Origin: Oceanobacillus luteolus
Lineage (GTDB): Bacteria > Bacillota > Bacilli > Bacillales > Amphibacillaceae
Assembly: GCF_023715655.1 (NCBI RefSeq)
Contig: NZ_JAMBON010000009.1
Location: forward strand, 43,693 to 107,692
DNA: 64,000 nt
Direction of reading: 5' to 3'
The position numbers and the translations under genes are program-made. Of this stretch, positions 19,280 to 27,440 are shown one piece after another. How positions within the stretch are numbered: position 1 is the first letter of the stretch; each line of letters begins with the position of its first letter. The notes beneath the pieces were generated by a model. The model saw only the letters and a program-made list of their open reading frames with translations, was not told the origin of the DNA and ran no database searches.

Positions 19280-19671
19280 ATGCTAGGCCTTTGAGAAAAT
19301 TTTTGCTTCCGGTGCTGCAATAGCACCTGCTTCCAAGTATCTCTGAATTCCGTCACTAACTCTAAGACATTTTCCAATTTCTCACGGCTGTTCTCAATAT
19401 TGGCAGCTGTCAACTCACTAAGCATGAATTCGTATAAAGGTTGAAACTGTTTAGAGATCTCTACTTTTGGATCCAATGTAATCAATAGTTCTCGAATAAT
19501 GTTTTGTGCTTTTTGGATGTTTCTGTTTTTAGCTTCATAATTATTGTCTTCTACATCTTTCATCGCTTGCTTAATGAACTTAATACAACCATTATATAAC
19601 ATTAACGTAAGTTCTCCGCCAGATGCCGTATTGACTGAGTTATTTTTATACGTTTGATAGGCTTTATTCAT
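19276..19671 (-). CDS. fliS: Flagellin export chaperone FliS
   Basis: 131 residues beginning MNKAYQTYKNNSVNTASGGELTLMLYNGCIKFI, the characteristic FliS N-terminus (AYQ.Y..N.v.TAsp.ELtlmLYnGaikF). FliS binds the flagellin C-terminus in the cytoplasm and, in B. subtilis, also tempers FliW release. AGGAGTGAG precedes the ATG. It lies 20 bp after fliD and overlaps fliT. Confidence 0.95.
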   Translation of the reverse strand: MNKAYQTYKNNSVNTASGGELTLMLYNGCIKFIKQAMKDVEDNNYEAKNRNIQKAQNIIRELLITLDPKVEISKQFQPLYEFMLSELTAANIENSREKLENVLELVTEFRDTWKQVLLQHRKQKFSQRPSI

Positions 19672-19691
19672 ATCGTCTCACTCCTTTACCG

Positions 19692-21179
19692 CTACATATT
19701 TCCGCCAAAGCTCATTAACATAGCCGATTGGTTATTCATCATGGATATTGCTCGTTCCATTGCAGTAAACTGGCGCCAATATCTGTCTTCCACTTGTTTT
19801 AAGCGATCTTCAAATGCTTTGATACGGTCTTCGATTGATTCGAGTTGGCGTCCCATCGTGTAGGATTGGCTTGTTGAAGAACCTTTTCCAGCACGCTTGT
19901 CTATTTGATTAATTGTATTTTGCAGGGAATCTTCAAGACGCGTGAACAATCCACGAGAAGTCCCCTCTCCAGTACCAAACAGTAAGCTGTTTACATTTTC
20001 ACCATTTTCTTCAAGTTGCTTCCTTAACTTTTCCTCATCAATTTCAAGTTTTCCACCATCGAGATAATTTTCTGTAGTGGTGATTCCGATATCAGCAAGC
20101 AAACTTATTGGTCCCGCCTCCGACATGGAAGATGACCAGATAGAACGATAATTTGTCAGAGAGGAAGAAAGGATTGGATCTCTCCGTAACAAGCCACTTT
20201 TAGCTTTTTCCTCCCACAGTTCGATTTCTTTTTCCGACATTTCTTCCATTTGTTCTTTTGTCAATGGAGGAAAATCCCGATATACAGGTTCATTTTGTAA
20301 ATCATTCAAAGTCTCAACCACTTCATTGAACTTATCAACGATCTCTTTAATATTCTCAACGGCTTTGTCAGTGTCATGTGCTACAGTAAGTGTGACATTT
20401 TCATCCTTTGTTACGTCATGGAAATTGAAGGTGATCCCATTTAATGTATACTTATTTTCATTAGATTCCAATTCTACTACATCGTTATATGTAAACTTAG
20501 CATTTTTTGCATCAACCTTTTCATAAGTACCAGCTGAAAAGAGTTGTGTAAAGAAATCATCATTACCGCCGCTAAAAACAATTTCATCCTCATTTTCATT
20601 TAAATTATGAATTCCCGACCTTGTCGTTTCAATGACAAATGTTTCAGATTTTTCATCATAAAAAGCCTGAACATTTTTATCTGCATCAGAGATTTTTTTA
20701 GCGATTGTTTGAAGAGTATCCCCCTCTTCAATTGTGATTGATTTTTCATACATCCCTGCCTGAAAATCATTCTCCTTACTTGCTTCATCGTATGTCATGA
20801 AGATAAATTCTCCAGTTGGAATGGTAAAATCTTGTCCCGATAAATCAATCACATGCATCTCGCGGGAAGCAAGCTGCTCAACAGAAATCCTATAAGCCCC
20901 ATTCCCAGCAGAGGATGATCCTGACGCAGTTATCGCACTTTCATTTGAAGACGAAACAATTTTTGGATTAACTGTACTACCGCCTATATTTAACCTTCTG
21001 TTTTCAATCAAACGTTCCAGTTCAAATATCTGTTTGTTGACATCTCGGAAGGCGTCACGTTGCCATTCCATTTTTGTTTTTTGTTGTTCCAGCTTATTTA
21101 ATGGAATTCGTTCGGCATTCATCAGTTCCTTGATGATATTATCCGTATCAATTCCACTAGCTAGCCCACCTATACGCAT
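19692..21179 (-). CDS. fliD: Flagellar filament cap protein FliD
   Basis: 495 residues. FliD caps the growing filament and promotes flagellin polymerisation. The N-terminal export/D0 region reads MRIGGLASGIDTDNIIKELM, the hallmark of FliD. The middle is variable (D2/D3), and the C-terminus has the conserved coiled region RAGKGSSTSQSYTMGRQLE... IEDRIKAFEDRLKQVEDRYW. It lies in the order flaG-fliD-fliS-fliT, with 12 bp to flaG. Confidence 0.95.
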   Translation of the reverse strand: MRIGGLASGIDTDNIIKELMNAERIPLNKLEQQKTKMEWQRDAFRDVNKQIFELERLIENRRLNIGGSTVNPKIVSSSNESAITASGSSSAGNGAYRISVEQLASREMHVIDLSGQDFTIPTGEFIFMTYDEASKENDFQAGMYEKSITIEEGDTLQTIAKKISDADKNVQAFYDEKSETFVIETTRSGIHNLNENEDEIVFSGGNDDFFTQLFSAGTYEKVDAKNAKFTYNDVVELESNENKYTLNGITFNFHDVTKDENVTLTVAHDTDKAVENIKEIVDKFNEVVETLNDLQNEPVYRDFPPLTKEQMEEMSEKEIELWEEKAKSGLLRRDPILSSSLTNYRSIWSSSMSEAGPISLLADIGITTTENYLDGGKLEIDEEKLRKQLEENGENVNSLLFGTGEGTSRGLFTRLEDSLQNTINQIDKRAGKGSSTSQSYTMGRQLESIEDRIKAFEDRLKQVEDRYWRQFTAMERAISMMNNQSAMLMSFGGNM

Positions 21180-21191
21180 TCTCTCACTTCC

Positions 21192-21554
21192 TTAAACTTT
21201 TCTATCTACAAGTAGTCCCATAAATTCCGCCATTGCCGCGTACATATCGAGGATTTTCTTAGGTGGAATTTCTTTGATCACTTCATCTGTGTTTGAATCA
21301 ACGACGGTCACATAATATTTGTCGAGTTTATCATGTAATTCAAATTTTAAATTACGACGGACCGGTTCTAAAAAATTATTCAGTTTATCAACAGCTTCTT
21401 CTACCGACTCTGTTTTTAGCATCCCAAAGCCATCCAGTTTTTCATTAGTTTTTTCTTTTGCATTATAAGTCATTGTGGATCTTTCTGATGTCTGTACTTG
21501 ATGTAGTATGTCACTTGGTGCGAAAGCCTGAGATCCAATTTTATCGATTGCCAT
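21192..21554 (-). CDS. flaG: Flagellar protein FlaG (YvyC-like)
   Basis: 120 residues from the ATG at 21554, which is spaced about 10 nt from GGAAGGG. The FlaG domain occupies the C-terminal half (VEEAVDKLNNFLEPVRRNLKFELHDKLDKYYVTVVDSNTDEVIKEIPPKKILDMYA has the expected spacing). FlaG homologues influence filament length but are not essential. First gene of the fliD operon; a weak SigD-like -10 lies just upstream. In B. subtilis hag lies between this gene and csrA, but here the gap is about 70 bp and contains no flagellin. Confidence 0.9.
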   Translation of the reverse strand: MAIDKIGSQAFAPSDILHQVQTSERSTMTYNAKEKTNEKLDGFGMLKTESVEEAVDKLNNFLEPVRRNLKFELHDKLDKYYVTVVDSNTDEVIKEIPPKKILDMYAAMAEFMGLLVDRKV

Positions 21555-21585
21555 CCCAACCATTCCCTTCCTATACCTACTATTA

Positions 21586-21593
21586 CTATCGGT
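21586..21593 (-). promoter_or_regulatory. Possible SigD -10 element for flaG-fliDST
   Basis: Minus strand ACCGATAG matches the SigD -10 consensus GCCGATAT at 6 of 8 positions, about 30 nt upstream of flaG. There is no good TAAA -35. It is supported mainly by position, since fliD operons are SigD-dependent in B. subtilis. Confidence 0.35.
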
Positions 21594-21626
21594 CAATTTT
21601 GATAGAATTCAAGACAAAATTGTATA

Positions 21627-21857
21627 TTACTTATCAGTATGCGTATCTTTCATTAAATCCAATAAGTCGAGCGATAGATTTGCAGCAGCATTATTCTGCT
21701 CTTGAATATCAAGATAAATTTCTTTTCGGTAAATATCAACGGATTTAGGAGCAGCAATCCCCAATTTAATTTGATCCCCTTCAATACCTAGTATCTTAAT
21801 TTCAATATCATCGCCGATTTGGATTGCTTCATTTTTCTTTCGAGTCAATACTAGCAT
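21627..21857 (-). CDS. csrA: Translational regulator CsrA
   Basis: 76 residues beginning [23 protein letters not shown], the invariant CsrA start, followed by [20 protein letters not shown]. CsrA binds GGA motifs in mRNA leaders and in B. subtilis represses hag translation until FliW sequesters it. It overlaps the fliW 3' end by 7 nt, so antagonist and regulator are co-translated. No hag lies beside it here. Confidence 0.96.
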   Translation of the reverse strand: MLVLTRKKNEAIQIGDDIEIKILGIEGDQIKLGIAAPKSVDIYRKEIYLDIQEQNNAAANLSLDLLDLMKDTHTDK

Positions 21858-22297
21858 GATTCGACCTCCCTTTTATCAGGAGTCAAGCTAGCTTTTGAAG
21901 AATATGTATCATCGTTTAAAATATATTGTTTCCCCATCAGTTGTTCTGTATTAATGATCACTGGTGCACGTAAATTAAGTGTACTATTTGAGAAAGGCTT
22001 GTTTAGAGTCACAATTGCATAAACAGCAACATCTTTTTCTTTATTAATTTGCAATGTAGTTAATAGCTCTTTTTCCAGTTTTATTTCATAGTTTTTATAT
22101 ATTAAATGTGGATTCGTTATAACAAAAGCAAGATCGCTCGTCTTTATAGACTGCAATAATTGAAAAGCAGCGTTGTTGGGCAAATCTAAAATAATAAATT
22201 CATTTTCATCCGGGAAGCCTGGAAGCCCATTTGGAAATTGAATAATCTTCCTTTGATCCACTTCGACATTTCCTAAATACTTTGTTGCTAATTGCAT
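21851..22297 (-). CDS. fliW: Flagellar assembly factor FliW
   Basis: 148 residues. FliW binds CsrA or flagellin alternately, coupling flagellin synthesis to its export. Recognisable from [25 protein letters not shown] near the N-terminus, the FliW hallmark (F..GLPGF...). The later stretch [21 protein letters not shown] is also typical of the family. Lies between yviE and csrA. Confidence 0.95.
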   Translation of the reverse strand: MQLATKYLGNVEVDQRKIIQFPNGLPGFPDENEFIILDLPNNAAFQLLQSIKTSDLAFVITNPHLIYKNYEIKLEKELLTTLQINKEKDVAVYAIVTLNKPFSNSTLNLRAPVIINTEQLMGKQYILNDDTYSSKASLTPDKREVESC

Positions 22298-22322
22298 GCA
22301 TTATTCTTCCTCTCAAGATTAG

Positions 22323-22880
22323 TTACGGTTCGATTACCGTTATTTTCAAATCATTTTTTTGTACAAGACTCGTTTCTACATCCCCAGGATGGTACGTAAA
22401 TTGGGGAGAATTCGTTTCGGCTTGAATTTTTGGTCGATGGGTGGTCACATCAATCTGCACTTCAGCAGGTTGATAATCTAATTTCACAGAAAAATTGGAA
22501 GGAATAAAGGTAATGCCAAGTGCTTTCATTGGAGGATGTGTATTCCTCTTCGCCTGTGCGGCTATAACATTTCCACCATGTTCAATTTGCATAAGTTCTT
22601 TTCCTTCCCTAGCTCTTCTAGCAGTTCCTTCTTGGACAGCTTGCAGACCCTCCCGACTGAATCGGTCATTCCTTTCAAAAATGGACATCAGGTTCATATC
22701 CGCAAAGGCTTGCGTTTGATCAATTGTAAGCTTTCCAGGAACTGTACGAATGGTAACATCTGCTGGTCGTTGTTCCATATGAACTTTTGGAAGCTCTTGT
22801 TTTATCTCCAACTTTGCATCCGTCCGATTGATTGCTATTCTTGCAAATTGAGATTCCATTTGTAGTTGTGGGATTTTCAC
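22323..22880 (-). CDS. DUF6470 family protein YviE
   Basis: 185 residues from a GTG at 22880 preceded by GGGGGCGG. It resembles B. subtilis YviE: short hydrophobic-charged repeats (QMESQFARIAINRTDAKLEI, EQRPADVTI, QPAEVQIDVT). Its function is unknown, though it is consistently placed between flgL and fliW. A hairpin with a short T-tract separates it from flgL (22926-22960). Confidence 0.85.
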   Translation of the reverse strand: MKIPQLQMESQFARIAINRTDAKLEIKQELPKVHMEQRPADVTIRTVPGKLTIDQTQAFADMNLMSIFERNDRFSREGLQAVQEGTARRAREGKELMQIEHGGNVIAAQAKRNTHPPMKALGITFIPSNFSVKLDYQPAEVQIDVTTHRPKIQAETNSPQFTYHPGDVETSLVQKNDLKITVIEP

Positions 22881-22925
22881 GCTTGCCGCCCCCTAGCTTA
22901 ATCAGTAAATATCATCTGTAAGAAA

Positions 22926-22960
22926 AACCCTTAGAACCCCTATCATAAGGGCTAAGGGTT
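22926..22960 (-). terminator. Intra-operon terminator or attenuator between flgL and yviE
   Basis: Minus strand AACCCTTAG pairs with CTAAGGGTT, with a second stem CCCTTAT..AT(A)GGGG inside, followed by TTTTTCTTAC. It lies downstream of the flgL stop and upstream of yviE-fliW-csrA, so it may reduce expression of the downstream genes. Confidence 0.65.
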
Positions 22961-22971
22961 GGATTCATCTC

Positions 22972-23859
22972 TTATCTTAGAAAATCTAATAATGTAGGCT
23001 GCATGATCCGAGCGCCACTTGATAACGCGGCACGATGGATACTTTCCTGAGTGATTAGATTTGTAATGGTTTCAGCATAATTTATATCTTCATTTTTCGA
23101 TAATGTTGATGTAGCGACAATCTCCTGTTTTGCAAGGCGATTTTCAATCAGTTCCAAACGATTCATTTTTGCACCTAAATCTGCTCGGGAATTGATAACA
23201 TTATCGATGAAAATATCCATATCTGCGATGCTTTCATCCATATCTTCGTCAATTTCACCATTTAATTTGGCGATGAAATGATCAATCGTATCAAACAAAC
23301 TCTCTTCACCGTTCATAAACACTTTGTTTCCATCAACGTTTGCCGCAAGCTCCGAATTCGTCGCTACTTTGATGATCACTTGACTATCATCAAATTCGAC
23401 AACTATCGGCTCTGCATCTACATTTACAGGAGGTATATTCGTATTTGTTCCATTAAAGATATATTTATCATTTACTTTCATATTTGCTGTTTCAATTAAA
23501 TCCGCTTTTATTTGCTCCACTTCTGCAGCTATACTTTTAAGTTCAGATTCTCCATACGTCCCATTACTCGCCTGTACTGCCAAGTAGCGAATTCTTTGCA
23601 ATCCACTATTGATTTGGTCCAATGCCGAATCTGAATTATCGAGCCAGTTATGTACTTCATTTGTATTCCGTTGATATTGTTCCACTTGATGAAGTTCTGT
23701 ACGAAACCCGATACCTTTCATTGCAGCTACAGGATCATCAGAAGGGCGGTTAAATTTTTTACCAGTATTAAGCTGATTAAAGTACTTATCCATTTCAGCA
23801 TAACTTTGGTTTAAATTTCGTAGTAAATTGTTTGAAAGCATACTTTGTGTTACACGCAT
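22972..23859 (-). CDS. flgL: Flagellar hook-associated protein 3 (FlgL)
   Basis: 295 residues. Junction protein between hook and filament. The flagellin-like N-terminus MRVTQSMLSNNLLRNLNQSY...LNTGKKFNRPSDDP and C-terminus (RLAKQEIVATSTLSKNEDIN..ETI) form the coiled D0/D1 ends. It is shorter than flagellin and lies immediately downstream of flgK (9 bp gap), as in B. subtilis. Confidence 0.95.
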   Translation of the reverse strand: MRVTQSMLSNNLLRNLNQSYAEMDKYFNQLNTGKKFNRPSDDPVAAMKGIGFRTELHQVEQYQRNTNEVHNWLDNSDSALDQINSGLQRIRYLAVQASNGTYGESELKSIAAEVEQIKADLIETANMKVNDKYIFNGTNTNIPPVNVDAEPIVVEFDDSQVIIKVATNSELAANVDGNKVFMNGEESLFDTIDHFIAKLNGEIDEDMDESIADMDIFIDNVINSRADLGAKMNRLELIENRLAKQEIVATSTLSKNEDINYAETITNLITQESIHRAALSSGARIMQPTLLDFLR

Positions 23860-23868
23860 TTATTTATC

Positions 23869-25344
23869 CTACCTTCCTACAAGTCCCATATTGTTAATGA
23901 TCCGATCCAATATTTCATCTGTCGCCGTCATGGTGCGGGCTGCTGCATTGTAAGCATGTTGGAATCGAATCAAGTTAGTCATTTCTTCGTCAAGTGACAC
24001 AGAACTGACAGCTTGGCGATTACCATCTATTTGCGCTATTAATATACCAGTGTTTCTTTGCATACGTTCTGCATCTTCCACTTGTACAGCCAACGTTCCA
24101 ATCAACTTGGAATAGTCACCTTTAATCCCCGCTTCTTCAAATACAGCCGCAAGTCTAAGAGCATTACTGCCATCCCCTGCCCCTGCTCCAGTCGCCGGGG
24201 AGGAAGCTGCGATTAAATCAGTATTACCGATAATAGCTGGATTCACGAACATTTCTCCTGTTTCTGAAACATCGAAGAAATCAATTCCCTCTCCAGCATC
24301 TGCACCTTCACGGTGAACCTTATTAAATTCATCTATAAAATGATCCCTAATCTGCAACAACTCTTGTTGAGTTTGGAAGATGTCTCCTTCTCCATCACCA
24401 AAGCCATAAGCCTGAATAAGCGAATTCAAAGTCCCTTTTGTTTCAAGTTCTGATTGTACAGAAAGCGATTCAGAACCAATTGTAATAGAGTTGACGAGTT
24501 CACTTTTATCATCGCTAAAACTTACAGAAATCTGAGCTGGAGTTTCTCCAGTCACACCATCTACGAGAGTAATTCCGTTAGACTTAATGATAGCGACACC
24601 GTTCTGGGCATTATTAGTATTTTGCGGAACATTGTCATCATGGTCATTCTTTCTAGAATCCACATATTCCACTTCAATTGGTAGAATACCTGATAATTGA
24701 TCAATTAAAGTATCACGTCTGTCATATAAATCATTCGTTACATATCCATTTACTTCCAAAGCTTTGATTTGCTCGTTTATGCTTTGGATTTGATTCGTTA
24801 TGATATTTGCAGTATTGACTGTTTGGGTAATTTCTTCTTTTAAATCTGTTCGAATCTGTGTTAGTGAATGATTTAAATAATTAAATGTATCACTTAATGC
24901 AATACCCCGCTGCGCAACTACTGAACGGGCACCGTCATTTGTAGGGTTTACCGCCAGATCCTGCAAAGAACTCCAAAATTGATCCATCACACTGGAAAGA
25001 CCAGTTTCTTGAAGGTCGTTCAATACATCTTCTACACGACCTAATGCGTCTGCACGCTTTTCCCAATAACTTGCTAAACTATTCTCTCCTCGGAATTGTG
25101 TATCAAGAAACTGGTTTCTAATTCTTTCAATTGATCCAGCTTTCACACCCGTGCCGATTTGACCTGGGATTCCCATGCGGTTTTTCGCAGCAGCCGGCAT
25201 AGCCGTATCGGCTTGAAAATTTACTCGTTGACGTGAGTATCCTTCCGTGTTTGCATTTGCGATATTATGACCTGTTGTATATAAAGCAGATTGCTGGGTG
25301 AACAATGCTTGCTTTGCCATTTCCAATCCGTGAAATGTACTCAT
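23869..25344 (-). CDS. flgK: Flagellar hook-associated protein 1 (FlgK)
   Basis: 491 residues from the ATG at 25344 (AAAGGAG 9 nt upstream); seven extra in-frame residues upstream lack an SD. The N-terminus is the rod/hook signature (MSTFHGLEMAKQALFTQQSALYTTGHNIANANTEGYSRQRV) with the ANTEGYSRQ motif. The C-terminal SLDEEMTNLIRFQHAYNAAARTM motif closes the protein. It forms the first hook-filament junction ring. Confidence 0.96.
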   Translation of the reverse strand: MSTFHGLEMAKQALFTQQSALYTTGHNIANANTEGYSRQRVNFQADTAMPAAAKNRMGIPGQIGTGVKAGSIERIRNQFLDTQFRGENSLASYWEKRADALGRVEDVLNDLQETGLSSVMDQFWSSLQDLAVNPTNDGARSVVAQRGIALSDTFNYLNHSLTQIRTDLKEEITQTVNTANIITNQIQSINEQIKALEVNGYVTNDLYDRRDTLIDQLSGILPIEVEYVDSRKNDHDDNVPQNTNNAQNGVAIIKSNGITLVDGVTGETPAQISVSFSDDKSELVNSITIGSESLSVQSELETKGTLNSLIQAYGFGDGEGDIFQTQQELLQIRDHFIDEFNKVHREGADAGEGIDFFDVSETGEMFVNPAIIGNTDLIAASSPATGAGAGDGSNALRLAAVFEEAGIKGDYSKLIGTLAVQVEDAERMQRNTGILIAQIDGNRQAVSSVSLDEEMTNLIRFQHAYNAAARTMTATDEILDRIINNMGLVGR

Positions 25345-25408
25345 ATGCTGTAACTCCTTTATCATAAACCTTTTCTAGTTTTCTAGCTTTAAGACCATCC
25401 AGCATTTG

Positions 25409-25903
25409 TTATGCTTTAGAATCAAAAATGGACCGAGTTGGCGATTCCATATTCGGCTTATTGTTATTCGAATAATTCATATTCTTAAGGGATGGACTTA
25501 ATAAATCCAAGGACAATTGGACAAATTGCATCGATTGGTCAATCAAAGCAAGGTTCAAATTCTCTTGAGCTTTTAAATCTGTCATTGCCTTTGTCAGTTC
25601 AATCGTAACTTTTTCGAGCTTTGTCCGCTCTTCTTCATTTGTAATTCGCTCTAAAATCAACGTGATTGTTGGGTCCGCTCCTGTTAACCCTTCTTTTTCA
25701 ACCCATTCTCCTACCAGTTGCATCCGTCTTGTTTCCGCTTGTTCCAGTTTCCGTACAAGTTTCCTTTCACTCACTAGAACACTTTGCAGCTTCTCAACTT
25801 CTCCCTCTTTAATAACTTCCGTCTTTTGCTTGGAAAGTTTCAAAAGTTCCTGATGCAAACTTACTAATTCATTTAAAGCTTGTATAATTTTCTCCATGGA
25901 CAA
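25409..25903 (-). CDS. flgN: Flagellar chaperone FlgN
   Basis: 164 residues, nearly all helical and charged, with a Gln/Leu-heptad pattern. FlgN escorts FlgK and FlgL to the export gate. The start is taken as the TTG at 25903, which is 6 nt from AAAGGAGG; the ATG two codons later (25897) is 12 nt away and remains possible. The call leans on position between flgM and flgK, because FlgN sequences are divergent. Confidence 0.85.
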   Translation of the reverse strand: MSMEKIIQALNELVSLHQELLKLSKQKTEVIKEGEVEKLQSVLVSERKLVRKLEQAETRRMQLVGEWVEKEGLTGADPTITLILERITNEEERTKLEKVTIELTKAMTDLKAQENLNLALIDQSMQFVQLSLDLLSPSLKNMNYSNNNKPNMESPTRSIFDSKA

Positions 25904-25942
25904 CGAGGTCCTCCTTTAAATCGAAACATCACTTAGATTTGA

Positions 25943-26203
25943 CTACTTGCTCCAGAAATCCATCATTTTTTGAGCTGTTTTTTCAACATCAACCTTGTAT
26001 TCTCCAGTTGCTATTTGTTGTTTTATTTCTTGGACAACCGCTGCACGCTTCTCATGCGGTTTATCTTTGCCTTGAAGCTTAAAAGCTTCTTTGGAAATCT
26101 GCAGTTCATCAGATCTGTTTTCTGCTTTTTTCACGTCCATCTGTTTTTGCATCTGTTGTCTATATGGATTTAAATTTAAATGATTCGGTCCGTTTATTTT
26201 CAT
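25943..26203 (-). CDS. flgM: Anti-sigma-D factor FlgM
   Basis: 86 residues. FlgM holds SigD inactive until the hook is complete. The C-terminal half shows the FlgM pattern (EKRAAVVQEIKQQIATGEYKV followed by DVEKTAQKMMDFW). GGGAGG precedes the ATG. A perfect SigD -10 sequence GCCGATAT lies 66 nt upstream, so flgM is probably under SigD feedback as in B. subtilis. Confidence 0.93.
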   Translation of the reverse strand: MKINGPNHLNLNPYRQQMQKQMDVKKAENRSDELQISKEAFKLQGKDKPHEKRAAVVQEIKQQIATGEYKVDVEKTAQKMMDFWSK

Positions 26204-26268
26204 AAAGCTAACCTCCCAACACGATCATGAATATATATCATCAATATGATTTTTTTATATTACTATTA

Positions 26269-26276
26269 ATATCGGC
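26269..26276 (-). promoter_or_regulatory. SigD -10 element upstream of flgM
   Basis: Minus strand GCCGATAT, an 8/8 match to the SigD -10 consensus, between yvyF and flgM. No clear TAAA is found 14-16 nt upstream, so strength is uncertain. B. subtilis has a SigD promoter at the same place. Confidence 0.6.
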
Positions 26277-26298
26277 ATGTTCACCGATTTGTGAAGGA

Positions 26299-26712
26299 TT
26301 AATATTTATGTTTATCTACTGCAATGTACGTACTCTGGATTTTTTTACGATCTTCTTTATTTTGTTCTTCCTTCTCAAATGTAGCGAGGTCATTTTTCAA
26401 TTCTTTCTGACAAGATTCACAAATATGTCCTGCTGATATATCCCTTCCACAGCGTTCGCATGGATATGCAAGGTTAGGGACATCTTTTGGCAAGAGCCGT
26501 TTTTCTCTCACGAATTTAATGATATATTCTTCTTTGACACCAGTTGCCTCTATAATCTCTAACATTGTAGCTAGTCTATTTTCACGAACTCGTAAAAAGT
26601 CATATACGGTATGAAATGCTTTCTCTTCTTCGTCATAGCAATTTTTACATATATCACGAATAGTTTTTGCGAATACTGTACCACAACGGCTACAGTTTGC
26701 TAATTCCGCCAT
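26299..26712 (-). CDS. yvyF: Flagellar operon protein YvyF (zinc-ribbon)
   Basis: 137 residues with four CxxC pairs: CSRC and CKNC near the N-terminus, CERC and CESC near residue 95-115. These flank a helical winged-helix-like segment (LATMLEIIEATGVKEEYIIKFVREKRL). It is the TIGR03826-type protein found between comF and flgM in Bacillaceae; its function is not established. The gene follows comFC with a 47-bp gap and no terminator, so it may share the comF transcript. Confidence 0.9.
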   Translation of the reverse strand: MAELANCSRCGTVFAKTIRDICKNCYDEEEKAFHTVYDFLRVRENRLATMLEIIEATGVKEEYIIKFVREKRLLPKDVPNLAYPCERCGRDISAGHICESCQKELKNDLATFEKEEQNKEDRKKIQSTYIAVDKHKY

Positions 26713-26759
26713 AATTATTTCTCCTCTTTTAACCTTATTCTTATATTATATCAAATATA

Positions 26760-27440
26760 TTAACCACGGATTAAAGTTAAAGCATAAACTTCAGGACAAC
26801 CACTCTCTATCAATAATCTGGCAGCATGTCTTAAAGTTGTTCCAGTTGTATATATATCATCGACTAATAACACCGGATTTTTAACCATTTTCTCAAGAGA
26901 AAATGGATTTTTAGTTGTGATTCGATCTTTTCGTGACTTTTTAGACTGTTTTTCTCCATCTACTCTTTGTAGTAGCAGCTCTTGTCTTATCGGAAGAAAA
27001 CCCGCAAGCATCTCTGCTTGATTGAAGCCCCGTTCCGTTATTCTCTCTTCACTTAACGGGATAGGGACTGCAATCAAGTTTTTCTTCTGTGTCGTGAACT
27101 TTTCAATAAAGGCAGCGTATACATATGGACGAAATACTTCACCCAAGACATAATCTCCACGATATTTCCATTTGGCAATGATTTCTTGAATGAAAGAATT
27201 ATACTGAAAGACGGAATAGTTATATTCCAGCGGATCACTCTTAAATTGATTTCTCCACCATTCACAATCGGAGCATTGCTCAAACTCAGTCATACGGCTA
27301 CACAACGAACACCGCTTCCCAGACAATTGTTGTAAACCAGAGAGGCAAGATTCACAAAATCCATTCTGTTTATTCAATATGAAAAAGTCACTCCAGCCAA
27401 GATTATTGTTTCTATCTTCCATGCACCATAAACAGTTCAA
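26760..27440 (-). CDS. comFC: Competence protein ComFC (phosphoribosyltransferase-like)
   Basis: 226 residues from a TTG that directly abuts the comFA stop (TAG-TTG), with GAGGGGG as SD. The TTG is convincing because it brings in the first zinc cysteines (CLWC) that pair with FCESC, CSLC and CSDC to form the N-terminal zinc fingers. The C-terminal half has the PRPP-binding motif (NPVLLVDDIYTTGTTLRHAA). ComFC works with ComFA in single-strand DNA uptake; its exact reaction is unknown. comFB is missing between comFA and comFC. Confidence 0.93.
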   Translation of the reverse strand: MNCLWCMEDRNNNLGWSDFFILNKQNGFCESCLSGLQQLSGKRCSLCSRMTEFEQCSDCEWWRNQFKSDPLEYNYSVFQYNSFIQEIIAKWKYRGDYVLGEVFRPYVYAAFIEKFTTQKKNLIAVPIPLSEERITERGFNQAEMLAGFLPIRQELLLQRVDGEKQSKKSRKDRITTKNPFSLEKMVKNPVLLVDDIYTTGTTLRHAARLLIESGCPEVYALTLIRG

